Positions 42,755 to 51,939 of a stretch of DNA of 64,000 nucleotides are shown here, one piece after another (positions within the stretch are counted from its first letter, which is position 1; each line of letters starts with the position of its first letter). A program made the translations under genes and the position numbers. The notes beneath the pieces were generated by a model. The model searched no databases, had not been told where the DNA came from, and saw only the letters and a list, made by a program, of their open reading frames with translations. Location of the stretch: contig NZ_JAVKPH010000004.1 of NCBI RefSeq assembly GCF_031432425.1, positions 181,135 through 245,134 on the forward strand, written 5' to 3'. The stretch comes from Ruixingdingia sedimenti (GTDB lineage: Bacteria; Pseudomonadota; Alphaproteobacteria; Rhodobacterales; Rhodobacteraceae).

Positions 42755-43213
42755 TCAGAGGCTGCGGGCCAGCCGGTCCAGCTGTTCGGTGGCCGCGCCC
42801 CATCCCTGATGGAACCCCATTTCGGCGTGGCGGTCGGCCTCTTGCGGGCGGGCGTGCAGGGCGCGGGCGGTGTAGAGGGTGCCGGCGCCCTCGGCTTCGA
42901 AGGTGATGTCGGCGGTGAAGAACGGCTCGCGCGCCGGGCGGAAGCCGGGCAGCAGGCAATCGGTGAACACCAGCCGCCGGGCGGGTTCGGCCAGCAGGAT
43001 GCAGCCGGCGCTGTCCATTTCCTGCCCGTCCGGCAGGCGCATCACGGTGCGGAAGCGGCCGCCGGGGCGGGGCTCTATCTCTGCCAGCAGGGTCTCGACC
43101 GGGGCGGGGGCGAACCAGCGCACGATCAGCGCCGGTTCCGTCCAGCATCGCCAGAGCCGCGCGGGATCGGCGGCAAGGCTGCGGGTCAGGATCAGGTCGG
43201 TGTCGCGGGTCAT
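42755..43213 (-). CDS. SRPBCC (AHSA1/polyketide-cyclase-like) family protein
   Basis: 152 residues of the START-like AHSA1/CalC group. Characteristic segments: DLILTRSLAADPARLWRCWTEPALIVRWFAP near the N-terminus, EIEPRPGGRFRTVMRLPDGQE, GCILLAEPARRLVFTDCLLPG and GFHQGWGAATEQLDRLARSL at the end. Such proteins bind small hydrophobic ligands in a helix-grip cavity; the ligand here is unknown. ATG at 43213 with GGGAGGCC upstream. It is divergent from dnaE (85 bases) and lies upstream of, but apart from, xdhA. Confidence 0.88.
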   Translation of the reverse strand: MTRDTDLILTRSLAADPARLWRCWTEPALIVRWFAPAPVETLLAEIEPRPGGRFRTVMRLPDGQEMDSAGCILLAEPARRLVFTDCLLPGFRPAREPFFTADITFEAEGAGTLYTARALHARPQEADRHAEMGFHQGWGAATEQLDRLARSL

Positions 43214-43298
43214 CGGGGCCTCCCTTGGCGCGGGCGATGATGATGCGCCCCCCGGGCGGGTCTGGCAAGCGGCGCGCGGGGGCGCTAGGGTCCGGGCC

Positions 43299-46200
43299 AT
43301 GAGCCAGCCCCGATTCATCCACCTGCGCACCCATACCGAATATTCCCTGCTGGAAGGGGCCATGCCGCTGAAGGCGCTGGTCAAGACCTGCGCGGCGCAG
43401 AAGATGCCCGCGGTGGCGGTGACGGATACCGATAACCTCTTCGCCGCGCTGGAATTTTCGGTGACGGCGCAGGGGGCGGGGGTGCAGCCCATCGTCGGCT
43501 GCCAGATCTCGCTGCGCTTCGATCCGGCGGCGCCGGGCGAACGGCCCCGCGCCCCCGCACCCGTGGTCCTGCTGGCGCAGGACGAGGCGGGGTACATGAA
43601 CCTGATGAAGCTGAACTCCTGCCTCTATCTGCGGGAAAGCGCCGAACTGCCGCAGGTGACGGTGGAGGATCTGGCCGCGCATGCCGATGGCCTCATCTGC
43701 CTGACGGGCGGGGCCGATGGCCCGGTGGGCCGCTTGCTTCAGGCCGGGCAGGGGGCCAAGGCACAGGCGCTGATGGAACGGCTGGCGGCGATCTATCCCA
43801 TGCGGCTTTATGTCGAGCTGCAACGCCACCCCGGCCCCGACGGTCAGCCGCAGGAACCCGAGCGGCTGACCGAACGCGGTTTCGTGGAAATGGCCTATGC
43901 GATGGACCTGCCGCTGGTCGCCACCAACGACGTGTATTTCCCGAAACCCGACATGTACGAGGCCCACGATGCCCTCATCTGCATCGCCGAGGGCGCCTAT
44001 GTCGACCAGTCCGCCCCGCGCCGCCGCCTGACCCCGCACCACCATTTCAAATCGGCCGAGGAAATGGCGGCACTTTTCGCCGACCTGCCCGAGGCGGTGG
44101 AGAACACGGTGGAAATCGCCCGCCGCTGCGCCTTCGCCACCTACAAGCGCAAACCCATCCTGCCCCGTTTCGCCGAGGACGAGGTGGAGGAACTGCGCCG
44201 CCAGGCGTGGGAGGGGCTGCGCGCCCGGCTCGCCGTCATCCCCCATGCCGCGCCGGTCGCGGAATACGAGGCGCGGCTGGAATTCGAGCTTGGCATCATC
44301 GAGCGGATGGGCTTTCCGGGCTATTTCCTGATCGTGGCCGATTTCATCAAATGGGCCAAGGCGCATGACATCCCGGTGGGGCCGGGGCGGGGGTCGGGCG
44401 CGGGATCGCTGGTGGCCTATGTGCTGACGATCACCGACCTCGACCCGCTGCGCTATGCGCTGCTGTTCGAACGCTTCCTGAACCCCGAACGGGTCAGCAT
44501 GCCCGACTTCGACATCGACTTCTGCATGGACCGGCGCGAAGAGGTCATCCGCTATGTCCAGCAGAAATACGGGCGCGAGAAAGTGGGCCAGATCATCACC
44601 TTCGGCGCGCTGCTGTCCAAGGCGGCGGTGCGCGACGTGGGCCGGGTGTTGCAGATGCCCTACGGGCAGGTGGACCGGCTGTCGAAGATGATCCCGCTCG
44701 ACGGGGTGAAGCCGGTCAGCATCGAAAAGGCGCTGGCGGACGAACCCCGCCTGCGCGAGGCCGCGCGCGCCGAAGAGGTGGTGGACCGCCTGCTGACCTA
44801 TGCCCGGCAGGTCGAGGGGCTGCTGCGCAACGCCTCGACCCATGCCGCGGGGGTGGTGATCGGCGACCGGCCGCTGGACGAACTGGTGCCGCTATACCGC
44901 GATCCGCGGTCCGACATGCCGGCGACGCAGTTCAACATGAAATGGGTCGAAGCCGCGGGGCTGGTCAAGTTCGACTTCCTCGGGCTCAAGACGCTGACGG
45001 TGATCCAGAACGCCATTTCGCTGATCCGCGGCGGCGGGCGCGAGTTGCATGTGGCGGCCGACGGGCGGCGGCTTTACGAGCCGAAGCCGGGGGCGGAAAA
45101 CGACATCGGGCATATCCCGCTGGACGATGCCGCGACCTATGAGCTTTACGCCGCCGCCCGCACGGTCGCGGTGTTCCAGGTGGAAAGCTCGGGCATGATG
45201 GATGCGCTGCGGCGCATGAAGCCCACCTGCATCGAGGACATCGTGGCGCTGGTGGCCTTGTATCGCCCCGGCCCGATGGAGAACATCCCCACCTATTGCG
45301 AGGTGAAGAACGGCCTGAAACCTATTGAATCCATTCACCCTTCCATCGACCATATCCTTGCGGAAACGCAAGGCATCATCGTCTATCAGGAACAGGTGAT
45401 GCAGATCGCGCAGGTGATGGCGGGCTATTCGCTCGGCGGCGCCGACCTGTTGCGCCGGGCGATGGGCAAGAAGATCCCCGAGGAAATGGCCAAGGAACGG
45501 CCCAAGTTCGTCACCGGGTCCGTTGCCAACGGGGTGGATGAAAAGAAGGCCGGCGAAGTCTTTGACCTGCTGGAAAAATTCGCCAACTACGGCTTCAACA
45601 AGTCGCATGCCGCCGCCTATGCGGTCGTCAGCTACCAGACGGCATGGCTGAAGGCCAACCACCCGGTGGAATTCATGGCCGCGGTGATGAACTGCGACAT
45701 CCACCTGACCGACAAGCTGAACGTCTACAAGCGCGAGGTCGACCGGATGGAGATCGCGGTGGTCCCGCCTTGCGTCAACCGGTCCGAGGCGATGTTCAGC
45801 GTGTCCGAAGGCCGCGTGGTCTATGCGCTCGGCGCGCTGAAGAACGTGGGCGTCGAGGCGATGCGGATGATCACCGCCGCCCGGGGCGGCCAGCCCTTCC
45901 GCGACCTCTACGATTTCGCCCGCCGGGTGGACCTCAAGCGCGTGGGCAAGCGGCCCTTGGAAATGCTCGTCCGCGCCGGGGCGCTCGACATGCTGGAACC
46001 CAACCGCGCGCGGCTGTTCGAGGGGCTGGACGCGCTCGTCGCCTATTCCGCGGCGGTGCAGGAGGCCGCGGCTTCGGCGCAGGAATCGCTCTTCGGCACC
46101 GGCGGGGCCGACATTCCCGAACCCCGCCTGCCGCGGCGCGACGACTGGCTGCCGGTGGAACGGCTGGCGGCGGAACATCAGGCGGTGGGGTTCTACCTCT

Positions 46201-46790
46201 CGGGCCATCCGCTCGACGACTACATGGGCCCCCTGCGGCGCAAGGGCGTGCTGACGCTGGCGGAAATCACCCGGCGGGCGGAAAACGGCCCGCTGGTGGC
46301 CAAGATCGCGGGCGCCGTATCCGCCCGGCAGGAACGCAAGTCCGCGCGCGGCAACCGCTTTGCCTTCGTCGCCTGTTCCGACCCGACGGGGCTTTACGAG
46401 GTCACGGTGTTCTCCGAAACGCTGGAGGCGACGCGCGCCTTCCTCGAACCCGGCGAAAGCGTGGTCCTGACGGTCGAGGCGACGCTCGAAGGCGATGCGG
46501 TCAAGCTTCTGGCCCGCGCCGCGCAGCCCGTGGATGCGGTGGCGGCAGAGGCCGGGGGCGCCGGCCTGCGCGTGCATCTGGGCGCGGCAGAGGCGGCAGA
46601 GGCGGTCGCGGCGCTCTTGTCCCGCGCCACCGGCGCCGCCCGCGCCCGCGGCCCGGTCACGATCTGCGTCACCTGCCCCGAAACGGGGCGCGAGATCGAC
46701 ATCACCCTGCCGCAGGACTATGCCGTCACCCCGCAGGTCAAGGGCGCGCTCAAGGCCACGCAGGGCGTGCTGGCGGTCGAGGAACTCTGA
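43299..46790 (+). CDS. dnaE: DNA polymerase III subunit alpha
   Basis: 1163 residues, the replicative polymerase (C family). PHP domain at the N-terminus (FIHLRTHTEYSLLEGAM near residue 6), palm domain with GRGSGAGSLVAYVLTITDLDP near 365 and the PDFDIDFC catalytic Asp pair near 405, then QVMAGYSLGGADLLRRAMGKK near 705 and FNKSHAAAYAVVSYQTAWLK near 765. The HhH and OB-fold regions follow (KIAGAVSARQERKSARGNRFAFV near 1005). ATG at 43299 matches the standard N-terminus. A palindromic repeat lies after the stop. Confidence 0.97.
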   Translation: MSQPRFIHLRTHTEYSLLEGAMPLKALVKTCAAQKMPAVAVTDTDNLFAALEFSVTAQGAGVQPIVGCQISLRFDPAAPGERPRAPAPVVLLAQDEAGYMNLMKLNSCLYLRESAELPQVTVEDLAAHADGLICLTGGADGPVGRLLQAGQGAKAQALMERLAAIYPMRLYVELQRHPGPDGQPQEPERLTERGFVEMAYAMDLPLVATNDVYFPKPDMYEAHDALICIAEGAYVDQSAPRRRLTPHHHFKSAEEMAALFADLPEAVENTVEIARRCAFATYKRKPILPRFAEDEVEELRRQAWEGLRARLAVIPHAAPVAEYEARLEFELGIIERMGFPGYFLIVADFIKWAKAHDIPVGPGRGSGAGSLVAYVLTITDLDPLRYALLFERFLNPERVSMPDFDIDFCMDRREEVIRYVQQKYGREKVGQIITFGALLSKAAVRDVGRVLQMPYGQVDRLSKMIPLDGVKPVSIEKALADEPRLREAARAEEVVDRLLTYARQVEGLLRNASTHAAGVVIGDRPLDELVPLYRDPRSDMPATQFNMKWVEAAGLVKFDFLGLKTLTVIQNAISLIRGGGRELHVAADGRRLYEPKPGAENDIGHIPLDDAATYELYAAARTVAVFQVESSGMMDALRRMKPTCIEDIVALVALYRPGPMENIPTYCEVKNGLKPIESIHPSIDHILAETQGIIVYQEQVMQIAQVMAGYSLGGADLLRRAMGKKIPEEMAKERPKFVTGSVANGVDEKKAGEVFDLLEKFANYGFNKSHAAAYAVVSYQTAWLKANHPVEFMAAVMNCDIHLTDKLNVYKREVDRMEIAVVPPCVNRSEAMFSVSEGRVVYALGALKNVGVEAMRMITAARGGQPFRDLYDFARRVDLKRVGKRPLEMLVRAGALDMLEPNRARLFEGLDALVAYSAAVQEAAASAQESLFGTGGADIPEPRLPRRDDWLPVERLAAEHQAVGFYLSGHPLDDYMGPLRRKGVLTLAEITRRAENGPLVAKIAGAVSARQERKSARGNRFAFVACSDPTGLYEVTVFSETLEATRAFLEPGESVVLTVEATLEGDAVKLLARAAQPVDAVAAEAGGAGLRVHLGAAEAAEAVAALLSRATGAARARGPVTICVTCPETGREIDITLPQDYAVTPQVKGALKATQGVLAVEEL

Positions 46791-46818
46791 CCCGCCATTT
46801 GGGGGGGCGTCCCCCTTT

Positions 46819-46878
46819 TCACTTTCTGTCCTTAAATATCCCGCGGGGGTCCGGGGGCGCGAAGCCCCCGGCGCCGCC
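46819..46878. repeat. palindromic repeat, copy 13
   Basis: TCACTTTCTGTCCTT then AAATATCCCGCGGGGGTCC, then GGGGGC-GCGAA-GCCCCC. It is nearly identical to copy 10. It lies between dnaE and the carboxymuconolactone-decarboxylase-like gene; the hairpin could end dnaE transcription. Confidence 0.7.
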
Positions 46879-46973
46879 CCCTCCATCCGCACGACCGCCG
46901 GGTTTGATCCGCATCAAGGCCGCCCGCCCCCCGCCATGCCAATCCGGTCCCAGCCATATCAAGGAGATGCACG

Positions 46974-47321
46974 ATGGACTGGCAGGCCAAGATCGCCGAC
47001 ACCCGCAACGCGCTGCGCGCGCTGAACAAGACCATCCCCGAAACCGCCAAGGGCTTCGGCGCGCTGTCGAAGGCGGTCAAGGAAAACGGCGTGCTCGACG
47101 TCCGGCAGAAGGAGTTCGTGGCGCTCGGCATCGCGGTGGCGGTGCGCTGCGACGACTGCATCGGCCTGCATGTCGAGGCGCTGATGAAGGCCGGCGGCAC
47201 GCGCGAGGAACTGGCCGATGTGCTGGCGATGTCGGTGCAGATGGGCGGCGGGCCCGCGCTGATGTATGCCGCGCGGGCGTTGCAGGCCTGGGACCAGATG
47301 GCGGCGGCGGCGCAGGGCTGA
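46974..47321 (+). CDS. carboxymuconolactone decarboxylase/AhpD-like protein
   Basis: 115 residues. The AhpD-like core has a CxxC in VRCDDCIGLHVEALMKAGGTREEL near residue 59, with the following His of the ExxCxxCxxxH relay partly kept (Asp replaces Glu). Small proteins of this type are thiol-disulfide peroxidase partners, distinct from true decarboxylases. RRNA-like AAGGAGAT lies eight bases before the ATG, a strong site. It is a stand-alone gene after the dnaE terminator region. Confidence 0.88.
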   Translation: MDWQAKIADTRNALRALNKTIPETAKGFGALSKAVKENGVLDVRQKEFVALGIAVAVRCDDCIGLHVEALMKAGGTREELADVLAMSVQMGGGPALMYAARALQAWDQMAAAAQG

Positions 47322-47328
47322 GGTCGGC

Positions 47329-47409
47329 GCGCCCCGCGCCGGCGGGTTCTCGAACCGGTGGCGCTACCCGCCGGCGCCCCTGCGGAGTATTACCGGCAGG
47401 ATGAAGCCG
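47329..47409. repeat. palindromic repeat, copy 12 (GGTTCTCGAACC type)
   Basis: The order is GCGCCGGCGGGTTCTCGAAC, CGGTGGCGCTACCCGCCGGC, then GGAGTATTACCGG and CAGGATGAAGCC. It is the closest intergenic relative of the element inside xdhB. It lies between the AhpD-like gene and the cspA terminator. Confidence 0.7.
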
Positions 47410-47429
47410 CTGTCCGGCGGACAAAAGCA

Positions 47430-47457
47430 AAGGGCGGGCCGCGATGGGCCCGCCCTT
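47430..47457 (-). terminator. terminator after cspA (possibly bidirectional)
   Basis: AAGGGCGGGCC (47430-47440) pairs with GGCCCGCCCTT (47447-47457) around GCGATG. On the minus strand it is followed by TTTGCTTTTG, suiting termination of cspA. Confidence 0.8.
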
Positions 47458-47495
47458 CGGATCTCTGCCTGACCGTCCGCCGTGGCGGAAGAGGC

Positions 47496-47702
47496 TCAGG
47501 CCAGCGCGAGGTTGGTCGCGGATTCGCGGCCGTCGCGGCTGGTTTCGATGTCGAACGTCACCGCCTGGCCGTCATTCAGCCCGCGGATGCCGGCGCGCTC
47601 CAGCGCGGTGATGTGGACGAACACGTCCTTGCGGCCACCCTCGGGGGCGATGAAGCCGTAGCCCTTGGTGGCGTTGAACCATTTCACGGTGCCCTTGGCC
47701 AT
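47496..47702 (-). CDS. cspA: cold-shock protein
   Basis: 68 residues, a single cold-shock (OB-fold) domain that binds single-stranded RNA/DNA. RNP1 (KGYGFIAP, residues 13-20) and RNP2 (DVFVHI, ~26-31) are intact, and the start MAKGTVKWFNATKGYGF is typical of alphaproteobacterial CspA. GAGGAGA precedes the ATG. About 150 bases of leader to the next gene could form a temperature-responsive 5' UTR, as for other cspA mRNAs, but no specific element was identified. Confidence 0.96.
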   Translation of the reverse strand: MAKGTVKWFNATKGYGFIAPEGGRKDVFVHITALERAGIRGLNDGQAVTFDIETSRDGRESATNLALA

Positions 47703-47856
47703 CGTGATGTCTCCTCTAGATATGCCGCCCGCGGAAGTGCGGCGGCCCGGCGCAGTCACGTCAAGATCGAGGGACTGTGGCCGCGAGGGAGACAGGTGGT
47801 CGATAGAGATAACGTCGCCTATCCCATATGGCGCGAATGGGCGCGAAAAGCAAGAT

Positions 47857-48939
47857 CTATCGCAAGAGCCGCCCCGCCAGAAACCGCGCCATGGCGATCG
47901 CGATCATCACCCGCACGACATGGTGGACGGACACGAACACCGCGCTGATCTGCAAGGACAGCGCCACCAGCGACATTTCCGAAATCCCGCCCGGCGCATA
48001 GGCCAGGAACAGCGCCGCCACCGGCTGGTCCACCAGCCCGTGCAGCGCCAGCGCCGCGCCATAGCCCATCGTCAGCATCGCCGCCGCCGCCGCCAGCGAC
48101 AGCCGCAGCGCCAGCCACAGCGTGCGGCCCCGGATCCCCGCGAACCGCGCGCCGAGGCTGGTGCCCACCACCCATTGCGTGACGAGGATCGTCCAGCCGG
48201 GCGGGGCGGCCGCGGTCAGCCCGGCCATATGGGCGGCGGCCGAGGCGAGGATGGGCCCGACGATGATATGGGCGGGCAGCCGCGCCGCCTTGCCGCCGAT
48301 CACGCCCACGACCCCGGCGGCGATCATCACCAGCCAGTCCACCGGCCCCGCCGTCACATCCGCCCCCGGCATCGCCGTGCCCGCGGCGCTGCCCACCGCA
48401 TGGCCGGTGCCGATGGTGAAGATCACCGGCACCAGCACGATGCACAGGATCAGCCGCAGGAACTGCAACAGCGTCAGCATCTGGATGTCGGCGCCCGCCT
48501 CTTCGCCCAGATGCAGGCTTTCCATCAGCCCGCCGGGCATCGCGGCATAAAAGGCGGTGGGCCGCGCCAGCCCGCCCCACCGCGCGAAGATCAGATAGCC
48601 CATGACATGCGCCAGCGGCACGAAGACCAGCAGCGCGCCGATGCTGAACGCCCATCGCGGCGCCTGCGCCACCAGCGCGGGGGTGAAACTGGCCCCGATG
48701 GCGACGCCGATCACCGGCACCAGCGCAAAGCGCCAGTGCTGCGGCACTGCCAGCGGCCGCCCCCCCACCCGCGCGCCGAGCGCCGAGGCCACCCCCACCG
48801 CCATCAGCGCCCCGAGCAGCATCCCGAGCGGCAGGTGCAGCGCCATCGCCGCCCCGCCCCCCGCCGCGCCGAGCGCGAGCGTCGCCAGCACCACGGGCAG
48901 GGATACCCCCGCCAACTGCCGGTTGAACCAGTGCCGCAT
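47857..48939 (-). CDS. AbrB-family (ammonia monooxygenase-like) membrane protein
   Basis: 360 residues with about ten hydrophobic segments and an internal duplication, matching the AbrB/PF05145 family of putative transporters. The repeated motif occurs as LARPTAFYAAMPGGLMESLHLGEEAGAD (~150) and LFLAYAPGGISEMSLVALSLQ (~315), both with the P-G-G-x-x-E signature. Substrates are uncertain; some relatives are linked to aromatic-acid or regulator-dependent transport. The ATG at 48939 puts a short basic segment before the first helix; a longer in-frame start exists. slyX lies just upstream on the same strand. Confidence 0.88.
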   Translation of the reverse strand: MRHWFNRQLAGVSLPVVLATLALGAAGGGAAMALHLPLGMLLGALMAVGVASALGARVGGRPLAVPQHWRFALVPVIGVAIGASFTPALVAQAPRWAFSIGALLVFVPLAHVMGYLIFARWGGLARPTAFYAAMPGGLMESLHLGEEAGADIQMLTLLQFLRLILCIVLVPVIFTIGTGHAVGSAAGTAMPGADVTAGPVDWLVMIAAGVVGVIGGKAARLPAHIIVGPILASAAAHMAGLTAAAPPGWTILVTQWVVGTSLGARFAGIRGRTLWLALRLSLAAAAAMLTMGYGAALALHGLVDQPVAALFLAYAPGGISEMSLVALSLQISAVFVSVHHVVRVMIAIAMARFLAGRLLR

Positions 48940-48999
48940 GCCCGCACCTCCGTTGCCGGTTGGATCATTCCCCTTGCGGGATGGCAAGACCGGGGCCGC

Positions 49000-49212
49000 C
49001 TACCAGTGCGGCGGTTTCTGGTCGGCCAGCGGGATCGTGCCGCCCCCCGCAAGTTCCCGTTCCGCCTCGCGTTCCATCAGCAGGCCGAGGCGGCGGGTCA
49101 GGGCGGCGATTTCCTGCCCCTGCCGGGCGGTCATGTCGGACAGGTCCTCGACCGTGCGGGTCAGATGGGCGAGCGCGATTTCCATCGCCTCGATGCGTTC
49201 GGCATCGGTCAT
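49000..49212 (-). CDS. slyX: SlyX family protein
   Basis: 70 residues with a coiled-coil N-terminal half (RIEAMEIALAHLTRTVEDLSDMTARQGQEIAALTRRLGLL) and the conserved proline-containing C-terminus ending in PPHW, the SlyX signature (usually PPHY). Function unknown. GGAGGCCGAC precedes the ATG. It is divergent from hisS and upstream of the AbrB-family gene by 60 bases. Confidence 0.9.
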   Translation of the reverse strand: MTDAERIEAMEIALAHLTRTVEDLSDMTARQGQEIAALTRRLGLLMEREAERELAGGGTIPLADQKPPHW

Positions 49213-49300
49213 GTCGGCCTCCTGCGGGCAGCGCGGCTTGCCCCGCCGCCGCCAAACCGCTAGACGACGCGCGACAGCCGCACAAGACCAGGGTCACAGC

Positions 49301-50836
49301 ATGGCACAGGAAAAGGCCCCCGAAGGCAAGGCCCCGGAAGGCAAGGCGGGCGCCAAGCCGCGCCGCCCCCGGGCGGAAACGCCCAAGGGCTTCCGCGACT
49401 ATTTCGGCGCCGAGGTGACGGAACGGCAGGACATGCTGTCGGCCATCGCGGGGGTCTACCGGCTGCACGGGTTCGAACCGCTGGAGACCAGCGCGGTGGA
49501 AACCGTCGAGGCATTGGGCAAGTTCCTGCCCGATGTGGACCGGCCGAACGAAGGTGTGTTCGCCTGGCAGGAAGAGGACAAGGACTGGCTCGCCCTGCGC
49601 TACGACCTGACCGCACCCTTGGCCCGCGTCGCGGCGCAGTACCGCAACGACCTGCCCTCGCCCTATCGCCGCTATGCCATGGGCCCGGTCTGGCGCAACG
49701 AAAAGCCGGGGCCGGGGCGGTTCCGGCAGTTCTACCAATGCGATGCCGATACGGTCGGCGCGCCCTCGGTCGCGGCGGATGCGGAAATCTGCGCCATGCT
49801 GGCGGGTGCGCTGGAATGCGTCGGCATCCCGCGCGGGGACTATGTGGTCAAGGTCAACAACCGCAAGGTGCTGAACGGGGTGATGGAGGTCGCGGGCGTG
49901 CTGGACCCGGCCGACCCCGACCGTTTCGCGGCCGAACGCGGCATCGTCCTGCGCGCCATCGACAAGATCGACCGTCTTGGCCCCGAAGGGGTGCGCGCGC
50001 TGCTCGGCGCCGGGCGCAGGGATGACTCGGGCGATTTCACCAAGGGCGCGGGGCTTTCGGCGGAACAGGCCGAGGTGGTGATGGGCTTCACCACCGCCCG
50101 GCGCGACACGGGGGCCGCCACGGTGGCGCGGCTGCGCGAACTGGTCGGCACCTCTGCCCTTGGGGCCGAAGGTGTGGCGGAACTGGAAACCATCGCCGCA
50201 CTGCTGGATGCGCAGGGCTATGGCCCCGACCGCATCCTGCTCGACCCCGGTGTGGTCCGGGGCCTGGGCTATTACACCGGCCCGGTGTTCGAGGCGGAAC
50301 TGACCTTCGAGATCCTCGACGACAAGGGGCAGAAGCGGCAGTTCGGGTCCGTGGCGGGCGGCGGGCGCTATGACGATCTGGTCAAACGCTTTACCGGGCA
50401 GGCGGTGCCGGCGACCGGGGTGTCGATCGGGGTGGACAGGTTGCTGGCCGCGCTGCGTGCCAAGGGACGTATCGGGGCCGTGGCCGAAGGCCCCGTGGTG
50501 GTCACGGTGATGGACCGCGACCGCATGGCCGATTACTTCGCCATGGCCGCCGACCTGCGCGCCGCCGGCATCCGGGCAGAGGTCTATCTGGGCAACCCAA
50601 AAAACTTCGGCAACCAGTTGAAATACGCCGACAAACGCGCCGCCCCCGTGGCCGTCATCCAAGGGTCGGACGAGGCCGCGCGCGGGGTGGTGGTGCTGAA
50701 GGACCTGATCCTCGGCGCCCGGATCGCGCAAAGCGCCACGCTGGAGGAATGGAAGGACCGCCCGGCGCAGGTCGAGGTGCCGCGCGCCGATCTGGCCAGC
50801 GCCGTGCGCGCCATGCTGGCAGGCGGGGGGCTTTGA
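49301..50836 (+). CDS. hisS: histidine-tRNA ligase
   Basis: 511 residues, class II aminoacyl-tRNA synthetase of the longer alphaproteobacterial type. Motifs: PKGFRDYFGAEVTERQDML near 29, FAWQEEDKDWLALRYDLTAPLARVAAQ near 87 (motif 2 region), GPVWRNEKPGPGRFRQFYQCD near 128, GRGLGYYTG-like VRGLGYYTGPVFE near 322 and FGSVAGGGRYDDLV near 348 (His-specific/motif 3 area). The first ~25 residues hold repeated EGKAPEGKAG and are lineage-specific. Its stop overlaps the start of hisZ by one base (TGATG). Confidence 0.95.
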   Translation: MAQEKAPEGKAPEGKAGAKPRRPRAETPKGFRDYFGAEVTERQDMLSAIAGVYRLHGFEPLETSAVETVEALGKFLPDVDRPNEGVFAWQEEDKDWLALRYDLTAPLARVAAQYRNDLPSPYRRYAMGPVWRNEKPGPGRFRQFYQCDADTVGAPSVAADAEICAMLAGALECVGIPRGDYVVKVNNRKVLNGVMEVAGVLDPADPDRFAAERGIVLRAIDKIDRLGPEGVRALLGAGRRDDSGDFTKGAGLSAEQAEVVMGFTTARRDTGAATVARLRELVGTSALGAEGVAELETIAALLDAQGYGPDRILLDPGVVRGLGYYTGPVFEAELTFEILDDKGQKRQFGSVAGGGRYDDLVKRFTGQAVPATGVSIGVDRLLAALRAKGRIGAVAEGPVVVTVMDRDRMADYFAMAADLRAAGIRAEVYLGNPKNFGNQLKYADKRAAPVAVIQGSDEAARGVVVLKDLILGARIAQSATLEEWKDRPAQVEVPRADLASAVRAMLAGGGL

Positions 50837-51939
50837 TGCCCGTGTCCCCCGCTGCCCGGGCCGAGGCCGAACGGCTTTACGCCGCGCTGCGCGCCGCCGG
50901 TGCGCTGCCGGTGGAAACCGACATCCTGCAACCCGCCGAGGTGCTGCTGGACCTTTACGGCGAGGACATCCGCGCCCGCGCCTATGTCACCGCCGATCCG
51001 CTGCGGGGCGAGATGATGCTGCGCCCCGATTTCACCGTGCCGGTCGTGCAGATGCACATGGCCCACGGCGCCGAACCCGCGCGCTATTGCTATATGGGCG
51101 AGGTGTTCCGGCGGCAGGAACACCGCGGCCCGCGCGCCAGCGAATACCTTCAGGTCGGCTACGAGATGTTCGACCGCACCGACCCGGCGGCGGCGGATGC
51201 CGAGGTTTTCGCGCTGTTCGCCGACCTGCTGGCGCCGCTGGCGCTGCGCGCGGCGACGGGCGACATCGGCATCCTGATGGCCGCCGTCCGCGCGCTGGAC
51301 ACCACCGACCGGCGCAAGGCGGCGCTGCTGCGCCATGTCTGGCGGCCCCGGCGGTTCCGCGCGCTCTTGGACCGTTACGCCGGCCGCGTGGCCCCGGCGC
51401 CCGCCCGCGCGCGGCTGCTGGAAACGCTGGCCGGGGCGGCGCCCGAGGCGCTGCTGGCAGATGCCGGGCCGGTGATCGGCCTGCGCGCGGCGGACGAGAT
51501 CGTGGCGCGCGCGCAGGCCCTGCTGGACGATGCCGCCCATCCCCCCATCGACGCGGGGCAGGCGGAATTGCTGGATGACCTGCTGGCGCTTGCCGACAAC
51601 GCCCCGGCGGCGCTGGAACGGCTGGAGGATCTGGCGGTGGACATGCCCGCCATCGTCCCGGCGGTGGAACGCATGGCCGCGCGTCTGGATGCGCTGGCCG
51701 CGCGCGGCGTGGCGGTGGAAACGCTGGCCTTCGAGGCGAGCCTCGGGCGCACCACGCTGGAATATTACGACGGCTTCGTCTTTTCCTTCCACGCCGATGC
51801 GCCGGGCCTGCCGCCGGTCGCCTCCGGCGGGCGGTATGACGCGCTGACGGCGGTGCTGGGGCAGGGGCGGTCGATCCCGGCGGTGGGCGGCATCATCCGC
51901 CCCGGCCTCGTCGCCGCCCTGCGGGAGGGCCGGGCATGA
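50836..51939 (+). CDS. hisZ: ATP phosphoribosyltransferase regulatory subunit
   Basis: 367 residues, a catalytically inactive HisRS paralogue that binds short-form HisG and provides histidine feedback. HisRS-like core: MMLRPDFTVPVVQMHM near 65, CYMGEVFRRQEHRGPRASEYLQVGYEMFD near 90 and the final VASGGRYDALTAVLG. It lacks the tRNA-binding C-terminal domain. The ATG overlaps the hisS stop by one base, and its own stop overlaps hisG by four, so hisS-hisZ-hisG are translated together. Confidence 0.94.
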   Translation: MPVSPAARAEAERLYAALRAAGALPVETDILQPAEVLLDLYGEDIRARAYVTADPLRGEMMLRPDFTVPVVQMHMAHGAEPARYCYMGEVFRRQEHRGPRASEYLQVGYEMFDRTDPAAADAEVFALFADLLAPLALRAATGDIGILMAAVRALDTTDRRKAALLRHVWRPRRFRALLDRYAGRVAPAPARARLLETLAGAAPEALLADAGPVIGLRAADEIVARAQALLDDAAHPPIDAGQAELLDDLLALADNAPAALERLEDLAVDMPAIVPAVERMAARLDALAARGVAVETLAFEASLGRTTLEYYDGFVFSFHADAPGLPPVASGGRYDALTAVLGQGRSIPAVGGIIRPGLVAALREGRA